Shown here: positions 19,501-29,424 of the stretch, piece by piece
How the letters are laid out: every line of letters starts with the position of its first letter
Numbering within the stretch: position 1 is the stretch's first letter
Assembly (NCBI GenBank): GCA_000969725.1
Contig: JXSR01S002955.1
Origin: Ophiothrix spiculata
Taxonomy: Eukaryota; Echinodermata; Ophiuroidea; Amphilepidida; Ophiotrichidae
DNA: 31,575 nucleotides
Direction: 5' to 3' (one strand)
The notes under the pieces: model-generated
Told to the model about the DNA's origin: nothing
The model's database searches: none
The model's input: only the letters and a program-made list of their open reading frames with translations
Translations under genes and position numbers: made by a program

Positions 19501-19735
19501 TGTAAACATAGTGTCATTTTTCCTGCTCCACAGATAACATGGAGGAAAATTTATTTCTGCTCTGTACCAGCTTTATAAACTGACAGAGCACTTTTATAGG
19601 ACAATGCAGAGGTGCTACTTTTATCATTGATTATATCAGATGGCCTAAACAGAAACAAACATGACAAAGCAGAGGTGCTAAAATCACAAAATCAAACATA
19701 GTGCTGTTTTTCCTGCACAAAAGATATCACCAACA
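19501..19735. repeat. Short tandem duplication (~190-bp period)
   Basis: aaacatagtgtcatttttcc with tgctccacagataaca (from 19504) recurs as aaacatagtgctgtttttcc with tgcacaaaagatatca (from 19694). Between them, gacaatgcagaggtgcta (19601) and gacaaagcagaggtgcta (19663) are also paired. The copies are diverged, indicating old local duplication. Confidence 0.6.
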
Positions 19736-19974
19736 TTTTCAGTTGTCTGCCTCTCTTTCATCATTTTTTTCCCATTAACTACTAATACTTATTGCACTGC
19801 AAAAATATTGTAATATTGTAGAAATTTCTTCTTTAAAATGACAAATACTGGTCATAAAATTTGTTTTCACAGGAGAGTACAATATCAAATTAGTTACATA
19901 CAAAACTGTCTTTTAGGTGCAAAATACAAGCAAAATATAAGACACCAAAGCCCTAAAAACTCTTTTGTTTTTCA

Positions 19975-20225
19975 AACTGTGAACAACATTCTTGATTTGA
20001 ACATTTCCTGGCATGTGTCAATCCCAATCATCATCTCAACAGCATCATTGTTCTTTACCTTTTCTTTTACTGCATCACAAAGTGCAACAAAATGTCTTGC
20101 TGACACGGCTATTGTCATGGCGGGGTTTTACTAAGTCAACACAGCGCATCTTATTGACTTGACAACTTCAAGTTAAATTGAGCAAGTTCATGCAACTAAG
20201 CTTGACAAAGATTTACTTTCAGCAT
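19975..20225 (+). repeat. Segmental duplication, block A1 (partner 28065-28320)
   Basis: The order ttcttgatttgaacatttcc, aaaatgtcttgctgacacgg, gtcatggcggggttttacta, ttgacaacttcaagttaaat, cttgacaaagatttact recurs in the partner block with substitutions and small indels. No coding constraint is obvious, as one copy has a stop where another is open. Confidence 0.75.
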
Positions 20226-21090
20226 TTCTTTTTATGTCATCAGCTCCAAATAACAAAAGGAGGTAATGCCACACTAATGAGTTGGTTCATCAATTATCTC
20301 ATATCTCATTAGTTAAGTAAAATAATGTTGTGCTATTGTTTTCTTCAGCTATCTATATATTCCTTAAATTCAAATGTAGCTGTTGTTCTAATTCTTTACC
20401 CAATAATTTGAAGAGAAAATCCAAGTATGGTATGCTGATTCATTAGCTATCATCGTTTGAAGATACAACAGTTGAGAACAGTCACAGTTGATAAATACTC
20501 ATCTGGCTAAAGTTTTCTACTAAAGATAGCCAAAATAATACTGCTCTCTCAAAGACGACAAGTCGCCAGGTTGTTGATGACAAATAAAAAATAAAAAAAA
20601 TAGAGAAAGTTAGTGCTCCTCAGCTTGACAAGGAATTACACGTGAAATCAAATGTTTTTACTTCTTAATCGGTTGAATGAAACAAGGGCATATTCATGAA
20701 TTTGGTTTTGGTGAGGAAAAGTATGATTTTTTCCAAAATAATTCTAGAAAAAATCTTGAATAAAAAAACCCTTGAAATAAAAAAAAATACCACACAACTT
20801 TTTTTTCCAGATCAACTGATTTTACAAACGTGCACGGCAGCTCTGAGAAAAACTATTTTTTTATTTGGCCTAATATCTACTGAAGATAGCCAAAATACAA
20901 TTCCTCCAAAAATACATAGTGCAATATATTATCTTGCTAACTAAAACTGCGCACTGCCATAGCAGGATTTCACTAAGTCAACACAGAGCTTCCTACAAGG
21001 TTATTGGCTTGACAACATCAAACCACATTGAGCAGGTTAATGCATCTCAGCTTGACAAGGATTTACTTGGTAAATCCGATGCCATCAAAG
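20100..21090 (+). repeat. Dispersed ~130-bp motif, copies at 20100-20222, 20612-20650 (partial) and 20951-21090
   Basis: The shared string is ttttactaagtcaacac...ttggcttgacaac...attgagcaagttaatgca..cagcttgacaaggatttacttggtaaatcc. Further copies lie at 27491-27627 and 28190-28330. The anchor cttgaca(a)ag falls at 20201, 20624 and 21051, a period of about 425 bp. Another short string (ctactgaagatagcc and variants) recurs at 20518, 20877, 21190, 21550, 21605 and 21736. In two copies one frame reads IEQVNA.QLD.DLLGKS, but the first copy has a stop within the same motif. Confidence 0.65.
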
Positions 21091-21229
21091 CCCACATAGA
21101 TTTCGCCATTTATGTACATGGGAGGAGGCTTTATACTGAAGTAAAGTTCAAGATTTGTAGAACACAACAATAATGCTGAGTTTGGTTGTCTACTGAAGAT
21201 TTCAGAATTCAAATAGTAAAACATAATAA

Positions 21230-21990
21230 TACTCTGCTATCCGTTGGAAATAATTTTCACAACAAAAATTAATAACTGACTACAATAATAATCCACTGGT
21301 TTCTTTATGATTACAATCAAACTAAATACTTCTGATTAAAACTACTATTTCCAAATCCATTAGAAAATTACACAATTTTTAGCTGCTAGATTAGCAGTAA
21401 AACATCACTTAATATGGGTTTATTTATTGTAATTTTGAATGGATTTGATAAAAAAATAGAATTTCAATCATAGTTATTCTCAACAATCCAGATGAACTTA
21501 TTTAAAGAAAATTTAATACTTGAATACAATATGCTGGCTTGTTTTGTTATATACTGAAATTTCAAAACAATTTCAAAATACTGCTCTGCTTTTTCTAAAG
21601 TTATCTACTGAAGACTCATTCAGTAACTGAATTTCATAATCATCTTCTGCTTCCTCCATTTTACCTTCTAGAGATTCAAAACAATATCAAAAGTTGAACA
21701 CATTGATTATTCTAAGCTAGGTTGAAACTCATACTATCTACTGAAGCTAATAATATAAATTTTATTTTAGTTTAAAGCAAACACAACGATGGTACTATGT
21801 CACTATTTCTGTTCTAAAGCATTCCTATTTATCTCTCCATCCTGTTACTTCACCAATCAATGACTAAGAAAAAAAGCAGTTCCATGAAAAAAACATGGTC
21901 AAAGTGTTGCCCATATCCACATCAATAAGGTGCCTTGTTAAGAATCAAGATTGTTTAACTCATTGTCAAAACTGTTTTTGTAATTATTGC
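21230..21990. other. AT-rich repeat-derived spacer
   Basis: Contains degenerate copies of the ctactgaag string listed above and no supported exon. Confidence 0.4.
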
Positions 21991-22085
21991 ATTTGTATCT
22001 TACTATTTTGTACATGTTTCATTTTTGTAAAGCGCTGGGTTCTTTGTAGAGCGCTCTATAAATATTGCTTTATTATTATTATTGT
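21990..22085 (+). mobile_element. 3' tail of a LINE/SINE element
   Basis: tgtaaagcgctgggttcttt, gtagagcgctctataaat and attgctttattattattatt closely resemble the 3' ends shared by L2/CR1-like LINEs and the SINEs they mobilise in fish and marine invertebrates (aaagcgcttt... gcgctatataaat... (TTATT)n). The ATT microsatellite tail is present at 22070-22083. The upstream limit is not clear. Confidence 0.6.
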
Positions 22086-22171
22086 TTAAGTACCAATCAA
22101 TTGTGCCAAAAGAAAATAACAATCATTTATTTGGTTGCATTAATGCCATGACAATGTCCCAATCTACTCAC

Positions 22172-22228
22172 GTAAGTGCCGGTGGACATTATACCATATC
22201 CTCAGCATAATACATTCTCTCCTTAAGG
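22172..22228 (-). CDS. Weak candidate exon
   Basis: 57 nt on the minus strand between an acceptor (tatctatgaactgaag) and a perfect donor core (ACTTAC|gtgagt). The frame with two leading bases reads LRRECIMLRIWYNVHRHL with one trailing base. The same spot carries a plus-strand donor-like ctcac|gtaagt, so palindromic composition alone could create the signal. No partner exon is found. Confidence 0.2.
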
Positions 22229-22479
22229 CTTCAGTTCATAGATATCAAAGTAGAAACAATTAGCCTGATTAACTGACATTGTGAAGTAGTCAACAAACAC
22301 CAACTGAGTGTGTTTACTGTGCTGAATTGTTCAACGACAACGAGACACCTTGCTGGCATGAATTAGTAAACTCCTGATGGTAAAGTCGCATGTTTACATT
22401 TGTATCATCCGAGATTTATATTCTGAGAATTGCAAATCAGTTCACAAATTAATACATGTTTGTATGTATAAAGCTTAAT

Positions 22480-22710
22480 TAGGAAATGGTGAAGCTTACA
22501 GAAATGGAAAACATGCTGGAGCTGAGAAATCAAAATATGGTTTAGCAATATTGCCCGCAGAATTCTGAAAATCTGTACATCCATTTCTTGACTGAAATCC
22601 AAAGTGTTGACACTGATGTGTTATTTCTCTAGATTCTGTATATATGAACTACACCATAAACCACATTTCCTGTGCTACCAATTTCAAGAGAGCATGATTT
22701 TCCCAAATGC
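22480..22710 (+). repeat. Segmental duplication, block A2 (partner 28425-28630)
   Basis: Shared order: ggaaaacatgctggagctga gaaat / gcaaaacatgctcaaactga gaaat, then aatctgtacatccatttctt / aatccgaacatctgttttct, gacactgatgtgttat / gataccgatgtgttat, and a following acatttcctgtgctaccaat / catgttttcagtgttatcag stretch. Divergence is clearly visible, perhaps a quarter of positions. Confidence 0.6.
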
Positions 22711-22829
22711 CATTTTGTACAAGAGATAAATTATACTAGACATCTTCATATCTTTATGTGTGCTTGTGTTGTATAGCATCAGGCCATGCAACAACAACAA
22801 TAAAATCACTATTTTTTTATGAGAAACCA

Positions 22830-23010
22830 CCTTTCCATTGGCATGCCCAGTGGGGGTGGCTTTAGGGGCTTAAGCCCCTCGCAAGATTGTAAAAATCATG
22901 TAAATCAGCCTCTTATTTATTATTTTTACCACTCAGCCCCCCCCCCCCTCAAAAAACGGCAAATCCGCTTTAGCCCCACGCAAGGAAAAATCCTCCGCAT
23001 GCCAGTATTT
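22830..23010. repeat. GC-rich patch, probable decayed mobile element
   Basis: Contains a perfect 16-bp palindrome AGGGGCTTAAGCCCCT (22864-22879), a run of 12 C (22937-22948), and weakly inverted outer strings (ggcatgcc near 22841 and ccgcatgccag near 22995; ggggcttaagc and gctttagcccc). The limits are unclear. Confidence 0.4.
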
Positions 23011-23640
23011 TTGGCAGTTAAACCTCATTACTGCACACTGAGATGAAACATAAAACATTCAGAACCTTGAATCTTTTTCTCATATTACACTGGTATATAA
23101 TAGATTATATTAGTCACAATTAGGTCAGAAAAAGTGTAACATGTCACAAAATGAGAAAACATCACCGATTTAGATATGTTTCAACACAGGATTAAATATG
23201 TACATCTTAAATACCTGCAAGTATGCATTTTTGGAAAGCTTATTTTATAAGGATATTGAATATGCAAATGATACTGACATTGTACAGTAGGCTTGTTCAA
23301 ATTCATAGTTTACTAAATTGTTCAATCTCATATGAAGAAAAAACAGCAGTTTTTGTTAACTAATTATACTGACCCTGATATTCTAGTACCAATGTTTGGC
23401 AGCAAAGTGTCTTGGGGAATTTTGCAATTAAAGACCATTATTACAATTGACCAGATAATGATACCAAACTCTTTGTAGTACATATTTTACTTTTGGATTA
23501 AGCCTTTATTGAACTGAAAGATAGAGGCTCTTATGTTACATCCCCCTCCCCAACCTGTATTGGCAGGACCTATTATTGACATATGATCAGTACTACCCCA
23601 GTGGGTATGGCATCACTATTAAATAAACAGTGATTTTCGA
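23011..23640. other. Spacer within duplication region
   Basis: AT-rich. A minus donor-like ttgcag|gtattt at about 23216 has no supported exon. Similarity to the other block is not clear here, so one copy may have lost or gained sequence. Confidence 0.4.
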
Positions 23641-23720
23641 CTAATGTTTGTTACTAATTCTCATAAAGGTGATATTTCAATCTATGGTGCTACCTCCACA
23701 GGTATCGCACCCCTTTTAAA

Positions 23721-24291
23721 TACTGTAAAACACTTACATTTCGCGGGGACTTTATTTCGCAAATTCGCAAGAATTGACATTTTCGCGAGTATTAAATTTC
23801 GCGAATTTGAAATTTGTGATGATTATGTATGTCTTCCGAATTCGGAAGGCCATATATTATCTTCTAGTTTCCGATGTTCCTGTCAAAATATTACTAAAAT
23901 ACCTTGAAAATCTGCATGAAAAAAGGCTCCACACATGATGTTTAAAAACAATTGTAAAAGTAAGAGGTCATATTGCAGAAATAAATCAAAACTTTTACAA
24001 ACAAACCCCACTCCATGGACACTTCGATTGCCGATCGACAGCCAGAGTTGCCAGACAGATTGGTTTGTTTTACATGATGGACTATTCCATTACAAGATAG
24101 GGGTGAGCATCAGTCGATCGTCTGGCATAAAATCAAAGTGTTTTAACACATGTAAAAGAGCTCCATTACATTTTTCAATAAACAAACATGAACTTGGACA
24201 ATATTTTCGCGAGGATTTAATTTCGCGAATTCTTTACCCTCGCGAAATTCGCGAAATTAAATACCTCGCGAAATTAACATGTTTTACAGTA
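23721..24291. mobile_element. 571-bp MITE with TACTGTAAAAC ends and TTTCGCG motifs
   Basis: The left end TACTGTAAAACACTTACATTT and right end ending GTTTTACAGTA are inverted. Both arms are filled with repeats of aatttcgcgaa / ttcgcgagg, giving many CG dinucleotides in otherwise CG-poor DNA. Ends of the form TACTGTAAAAC followed by TTTCGCG are widespread in marine invertebrate MITEs (recalled, not searched). The equivalent place in the other duplication block (near 29490) lacks it, so it arrived after the duplication. The 201-codon ORF 23935-24540 crosses its right end and is not real. Confidence 0.8.
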
Positions 24292-24299
24292 ACCAAGCA

Positions 24300-24900
24300 T
24301 TTTCATCACCAACATTTTTTGTTACCAATTCTACATAAAGGTCAACATCCGATAATTACTTACACACAATCTCGGTTCAACAAAACCAATTTTTCCAAAA
24401 AGCCAGTACTCAGTATTACAACTGATACGAACATCGCTACAGGCAAATGCATTATACACTTAAATTTGAAGCATCAAACCCTGTTTATCCTAGTATCAAT
24501 AACTTCAGGCGGACAGGTTTTATATCATTCTCCGAATTGATGTACAATTTAGGGTTACATGATATGGTTTATGAAAAATATTAACGGAGGAAAAGGTTGA
24601 CGACAGTAAACGTCACAATAAACCACCAGCTGATGTAACAGTATCTTGAGTTCAATCAATTCTGTACTCGAATAGTAATATATAGAAACATTTTCAGACT
24701 CTTGAGATTACAGCGACGCAGCTTGTGAGGTTCTCTCAACCTCTTCATTTAGCGTAGCGGTGAAATCATCCTAGTCACATGACCACCCCCTAGGAACAAT
24801 TGAACAATTCTGTACTCAGTTGCTCTGACATTACGGTATTACATGTATATTGATTGTTCAACACACTTTGACATTGCATCACCAAAGAATATTAATCAAG
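24300..24900 (+). repeat. Segmental duplication, block A4 (partner 29508-29930)
   Basis: Near line-by-line match to the partner: taccaattctacataaaggt, aacatccgataattact, ccagtactcagtatt, aatttgaagcatcaaaccct, tttatcctagtatcaataac, caccagctgatgtaacagta and ttgagttcaatcaattctgt all recur. Identity is high enough to align by eye. The only large difference is the 135-bp insert at 24670-24804. Confidence 0.85.
24657..24817. mobile_element. 135-bp insertion with 13-bp target duplication
   Basis: CAATTCTGTACTC occurs at 24657-24669 and 24805-24817, flanking 135 bp absent from the partner block, which reads ...tcaattctgtactcagttgc... without interruption (near 29846). A 13-bp duplication fits LINE-type retroposition. 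The insert carries nested inverted pieces (gaggtt ctctc aacctc; gcgacgc against gcgtagc) suggesting a folded RNA origin. No Pol III box is evident and there is no poly(A) tail, so the class is open. Confidence 0.7.
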
Positions 24901-25404
24901 ATTTGAATCAAATGCATAAATATAGACATAACATTTCATTCATTGTATTTTGTGATAATTTTACACAGAAAGAAATACCTGCTTGTTCAATGATTAAATT
25001 GATCAATTTTTCCGAACAATCTACAAAATTGTAGATTTTTTTACTGGTCTGCTCTGACTCCCTAATACCAAGGGTTAGTTTGAATCTTGACCAACCCTCC
25101 TCAAGACTTGAGGCTAAATCAACGTCGATTCGACATCAAAGCTTGTGGTTAATATTTTTTATTGCTATGACATCTTTACTTTCACTTATATTACATTCAC
25201 GAATATTTCATGTTTGTTGGTGAAGTGATATCATATAATTTTTTATGTTGATCAAGTCCTTGAGTATCACTGAACTTGACCATATAATAGTTCAATTTAT
25301 TTGTATAGTCCAAAGAAAATCTTTAACTATAATCATTGCTTAAAGAGCGAAACATGGTGAAGCCTAACCCATGAAAAGATCAAATATTTGATATGACATG
25401 TATT

Positions 25405-26215
25405 ATTGTCATTATTATTATTTTGCATTCAATTTTGTATTAGAACAGCTTTGAAGACTAAAATCAGCATTATATTGAACATTTTCAAAGAAAGTGATTG
25501 TTCACAATTGTATCACATAAGATATGAAACAACCCTTAATATAGATTTTAAACAAAACCAAACTCTTGTTGAATATTCTTATTCTATATGTTGGTGGAAT
25601 CAACACTGTCCGTCACTCCCCAAGAGTAAAAAAGATCTAGTTTTCTTATATTCTACACCTAAATTAATCTTACAGGTCATTTATACACAAAAATATATTC
25701 CAGAGGAAAAAAGACATTTTAATAATAATCCGACATATATTTCTTCTTATGAACACAGAAACAATTCCAAAAAAACCAAGGTAAGGATTTGCAAATGCCC
25801 TGAAGTAGCCTAGCCATTTATATTGACTTCAATCAAGTTTGTATTGCAATGTAGCCAGACATTAAACATAGACAAATGGTTTTTAGTTTACTATGAAATA
25901 TATCCATTGGAATGATAACATTTTAGGGGTGAATTAAAGCTATCAGTGGTAGACGCATCAACGGAAGATCCAAACTGAAGGAACCAGTTATAAACTATAC
26001 TGGCAACAACAGCACATTCTATCTCATGTTCCTAAAATAAACTGACTTCATGCTCTTTGCATAAAGCAAGCAATATTTCACTTGGGCTGTTTATTGCATA
26101 CTTGTAGTCTAAATCAATTTTTAGTTTTCTTAAGCAATAATAAAGGATTGAGCCAAAAAAGATTGATACCTGTCCCTTAATGGAACTCAATCAAGGTCCA
26201 TTTGTTCATACATAT
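25405..26215 (+). repeat. Segmental duplication, block A5 (partner 30300-31150)
   Basis: Matching strings in order: attattttgcattcaatttt, attgaacattttcaaagaaa, gtagcctagccatttatatt, aatgtagccagacatta, agacaaatggtttttagttt, caagcaatatttcactt, aaagattgatacctg and tggaactcaatcaaggt. The alignment ends near 26215, past which the two copies no longer resemble each other. The 135-codon ORF at 25406-25813 is not conserved in the partner, which has frameshifting indels, so it is not a gene. Confidence 0.85.
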
Positions 26216-27200
26216 AAAATCCTGTTAAAAACAGCACTATCTCATCTATTTAATGGGTTAGAATCATAAAGCATTGAGATGGAATCGCTTCACTAGAGAG
26301 GTTCAGAAAATTATGTCCTTAGTAGATTGAAGTTTGCTTGTGAAGTTGTCAAATATGCCAATGTTCATTTTTGATATTTTATTAGAAACTGATGTGCATT
26401 ATAAGTGCTACATTTGGATCCAAATTTTATCATTGTCGGTCATCTGGTTCAAGATAATTCTCGGACCTTTAAAAACAATGAAAAACAAATGAAGTTTCTA
26501 CCTTTACCGTCTTGTATCTCAAAAATAAATATTCTCAACATCCGACTCGCTCCCCTTGATCATGTCACATTTACCTAATTCAATTCCATCTACACCGCTC
26601 TGTTTTGAAGGATTAATAATGTTTATGTAAAGCTTCATATGATGCTAGAGACTTCAATTATATTTATAACAACTGTTTGTTTGCTAAGACCTATCTTACG
26701 TTAAGATCAGTTCTTAAAATACAAAAGATAACTGTCTATGGAAATCAACCCAAGATCTGCAAGCCAGAATTGTGACAATAACTCAATAAGGCAGAGTAAA
26801 TCCATGTAAAATAGAAAACCTGAATAGAGATAAAAATAAGCCGAGGTGGCTTTCATGCAATATTAGATGCATAAGCGTAACACCTTTTGAAGTCTACTAG
26901 TAAATATTGCAACCAGAAAAACCTCATTTACTTGAAAGCTACCTTGTCAGTTTATATAATTTACTGCAGATGTAAATTGCAATCAATTTCATTGCTTCAT
27001 AAATTTTCTGCAATTCCTCGTAATTTTGTCCATAAAGTATTACTCTTATCAGATGATGATACTAAGCTTATATAACGCTTTGTGCATATTATTTTAATGG
27101 ATTATATTTGATTGAGTTGTAATATAAAGAGACTGAAAGCTGAATTACTATATATATTACTCTTGAGAATTAACATGTGATCGTATCGTATTTATTGGAT
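26216..27200. other. Spacer between duplication blocks
   Basis: AT-rich. A 25-nt minus microexon candidate at 26599-26575 (SGVDGIEL between ccttcaaaacag and GAATTAG|gtaaat) was seen but is too short to support alone. Confidence 0.35.
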
Positions 27201-27223
27201 ATGCAGTTGTTTGGCAAGATTAC

Positions 27224-27269
27224 CTGCACAAGCTATCAGAAATGACATTTCAGTATATATATCAATTAC
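27224..27269 (-). CDS. Weak candidate exon (46 nt)
   Basis: On the minus strand a strong acceptor (accggaattattttcccag) and a good donor (TTGTGCAG|gtaatc) enclose 46 nt with only one open frame, VIDIYTEMSFLIACA plus one base. The opposite strand offers its own overlapping candidate (27254-27286, YIYQLPGKIIP or YISITWENNS, donor ATTCCG|gtgagt). At most one is likely to be real, and neither has a partner exon nearby. Confidence 0.22.
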
Positions 27270-27490
27270 CTGGGAAAATAATTCCGGTGAGTGTAGTAGA
27301 AGTTCTAATTATTAAATTTATCAATTATATTAATTCATAGAATTGTATAATTGTCATATTTGTTATGTAATTTGAATGAATTTATTTTGAAATTTTACCG
27401 TAAGTAATAGAAATATTGATATAAGATGTTTTTAGCACAAACCAAAACAATCATCCGGGCAGGGGTCTATTGGTTCTGGACGGCTTACAA

Positions 27491-27627
27491 GACCATTGCC
27501 ATAGTGCACGTTTACTATGTTAATGCTTCACACTATATTATTGGACAACATGAAACCAAATTGACCAAAGTTAATGCAACTCGGATTGATAAGGATTTAC
27601 ATGTTTTATCCAATGCATGTAAATCCA
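27491..27627 (+). repeat. Copy of the ~130-bp dispersed motif
   Basis: gccatagtgcacgtttacta, aaaccaaattgaccaaagtt, aatgcaactcggattgataa and ggatttacatg align with the copies at 20951-21090 and 28190-28330. This copy is the most diverged. The 72-codon ORF 27426-27644 runs through it and ends next to ctt|gtaagt, a tempting but unsupported donor. Confidence 0.55.
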
Positions 27628-27781
27628 ATGTGTTCACCTTGTAAGTCACCATCAGCCTCAAGTAACCAAAGGACATTGTCATGTAGCATTTTTGAGCTGG
27701 TTGTTTTTTATGTCCTAAAACTTACCAAACATTTCAAAATTTGTAACTAAATTTTTTTCAGAGAAACATTATTACCTGGAC

Positions 27782-27993
27782 CAGTGTTTCCGCTAAGGTT
27801 ATTGAGCTTGCGCCAATTCGAGCAAGTTTGATAAAGTTAAAGAGGTGCTTGCGCCAGAATCATGAGCTGTGGCTGAAAATTGGCTCAATAAAGCTAAAAA
27901 AATATCTGTCTCACACATTTCCAGAAACTGGTTGCGCCAATTTTCACCGCTCCTGCGCCAATGGCGTGCCATACAGCCTAAGCGGAAACACTG
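27782..27993. mobile_element. hAT-type MITE with perfect 8-bp target duplication
   Basis: ACCTGGAC occurs at 27774-27781 and 27994-28001, directly flanking a 212-bp element that begins CAGTGTTTCCGCTAAGG and ends CCTAAGCGGAAACACTG. These are 17-bp terminal inverted repeats, one mismatch at most. An 8-bp target duplication with CAGTG ends is diagnostic of hAT superfamily insertion. The interior repeats gcgccaatt and has no transposase. The intact duplication points to a fairly recent insertion. Confidence 0.9.
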
Positions 27994-28064
27994 ACCTGGA
28001 CCACAAAAAGCAAAAAGTATCAAAATCAAAAAATCAAAACCTCACTTACCTCTGTGCTTTCTTA

Positions 28065-28330
28065 ATCTGCCAATAATATTCTTGATTTGGACATTTCCTA
28101 ACACCATCAATCCAAATGCTCATCCTAATAACATTATTGCTCTAAATTTTTTCTTTCGCTGCATCCACTGTGCAATAAAATGTCTTGCTGACACGGCCAT
28201 TGTCATGGCAGGGTTTTACTAAGTCAACATGGAGCTTCCTACTAGTTATTTGCTTGACAACTTGAAGCTAAATTGAACAAGTTAATGCAGCTCAGCTTGA
28301 TGTAGATTTACTTGGTAAATCCAGAGCTTT
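28065..28330 (+). repeat. Segmental duplication, block B1 (partner 19975-20225)
   Basis: Contains ttcttgatttggacatttcc, aaaatgtcttgctgacacgg, gtcatggcagggttttacta and a copy of the ~130-bp motif ending gatttacttggtaaatcc. On the minus strand a perfect donor string (CACAGAG|gtaagtgag, about 28046) lies just outside the block. The 46-nt frame before it (KCPNQEYYWQIKKAQ) is not kept in the partner copy, so no exon is called. Confidence 0.75.
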
Positions 28331-28424
28331 TAACTCTCATATTGTATCAACTCATAGAGCATGTGGTATCATTGTAACACAATAGTGATATGCTGCCTAT
28401 TAGCAAACAGTGATGTTCTAATTG

Positions 28425-28630
28425 GAAATGCAAAACATGCTCAAACTGAGAAATAAAGTTTGTTATTTCCTACAAATAGTGTTCAATGAAAATCCGAACA
28501 TCTGTTTTCTTTTAAAATCCACCCCATTGTTTTGATACCGATGTGTTATATAGACATTGATTCCATATCCACTACATCATAAGTCATGTTTTCAGTGTTA
28601 TCAGTTTCAGGATAACCTGATTTTTTTGGA
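28425..28630 (+). repeat. Segmental duplication, block B2 (partner 22480-22710)
   Basis: Reciprocal of block A2: aaaacatgctcaaactgaga, aatccgaacatctgttttct, gataccgatgtgttat and the following stretch align. Between B1 and B2 only about 100 bp intervene here, against about 2.2 kb in the A copy, so one side expanded or the other was deleted. Confidence 0.6.
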
Positions 28631-29420
28631 GAATGCAACTTTTGCATAATATGACTGATATTTTCATGGCAGCTAAATGGTAAGGCAATCAAAATGATCT
28701 ATGCCATATCTTCATAGTCCTGTTTTTTTCTTAAGTAATTTATCCCTCTGAACATTTGTCAAAGCTGCATTGGATGGTTTTATATATGTGTGTGAATGCA
28801 ACATCAGAGCCAAAGTTTTGCATTTCTAGAGACAAAGCAAATCATTTGATTGGTCACATTTTTATATATCATATACAAACAATAAGCATTCATAACATAT
28901 TTGTGTAAAAACTATCACTACACTTACTTCAATCATAAACAGATGTAACAGAATTTACATAATACATGTACAATTAAATAGTGTGTTTGTTTTGTAATCA
29001 GGTAGTTCTTCTATAGTGAATTATTATACTGGGTTTTTTCCCAATTCAATTAATAACAGTACCACTTTGTACCATCAGATATAGATATTGAAGGTGTGAT
29101 TTCTAATCCCTTTTTCTACTATTATCCCACTTTTCAGAATCAAATTTTTATCACAAAAAGCTCATGGTTTTCATTATTTTTTCATTTCCTAACTATGTTT
29201 TATTTCAGAGATGTGTTCAAAACAGTTTTCAATTACTTTAAACTTTAGTTTACCAAAATTAAATCCTAGTTTTCTATTAGTCCTTTTCATTCATATTTGC
29301 TTGTGGCATCAAATTACCTCAACCTATGTGAAGGGAACTTTCAGAATTGCTATAGTGGATGGTCCTTCATTTGAAAAAGAAAAATATTATGTTAAATCCA
29401 TGACCACATTTTCATCCAAA
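28631..29420. other. Spacer within duplication block B
   Basis: AT-rich. The 92-codon ORF 29211-29489 is T-rich, has no splice support and is not kept in block A, so it is left out as a gene. Confidence 0.4.
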
Positions 29421-29424
29421 TGTT

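Noticed and set aside
23935-24540. Longest ORF in the window (201 codons, plus strand)
   Set aside because: It runs across the right end of the 571-bp MITE into duplicated non-coding DNA. The partner block does not keep the frame, and the composition is not protein-like.
25406-25813. 135-codon plus-strand ORF
   Set aside because: The duplicate at 30300-30670 has indels and stops throughout, so there is no sign of coding constraint.
27426-27644. 72-codon plus ORF ending beside ctt|gtaagt
   Set aside because: Most of it is a copy of the dispersed ~130-bp motif. The donor follows immediately before the stop, but no acceptor or partner exon is seen.
27799-28076. ORFs on both strands at the hAT element
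   Set aside because: They lie inside a non-autonomous MITE and cross its target duplication.
28046-28092. Minus-strand exon before GAG|gtaagtgag
   Set aside because: The acceptor is poor, two frames are equally open, and the duplicated copy at 19980 does not preserve either frame or the donor.
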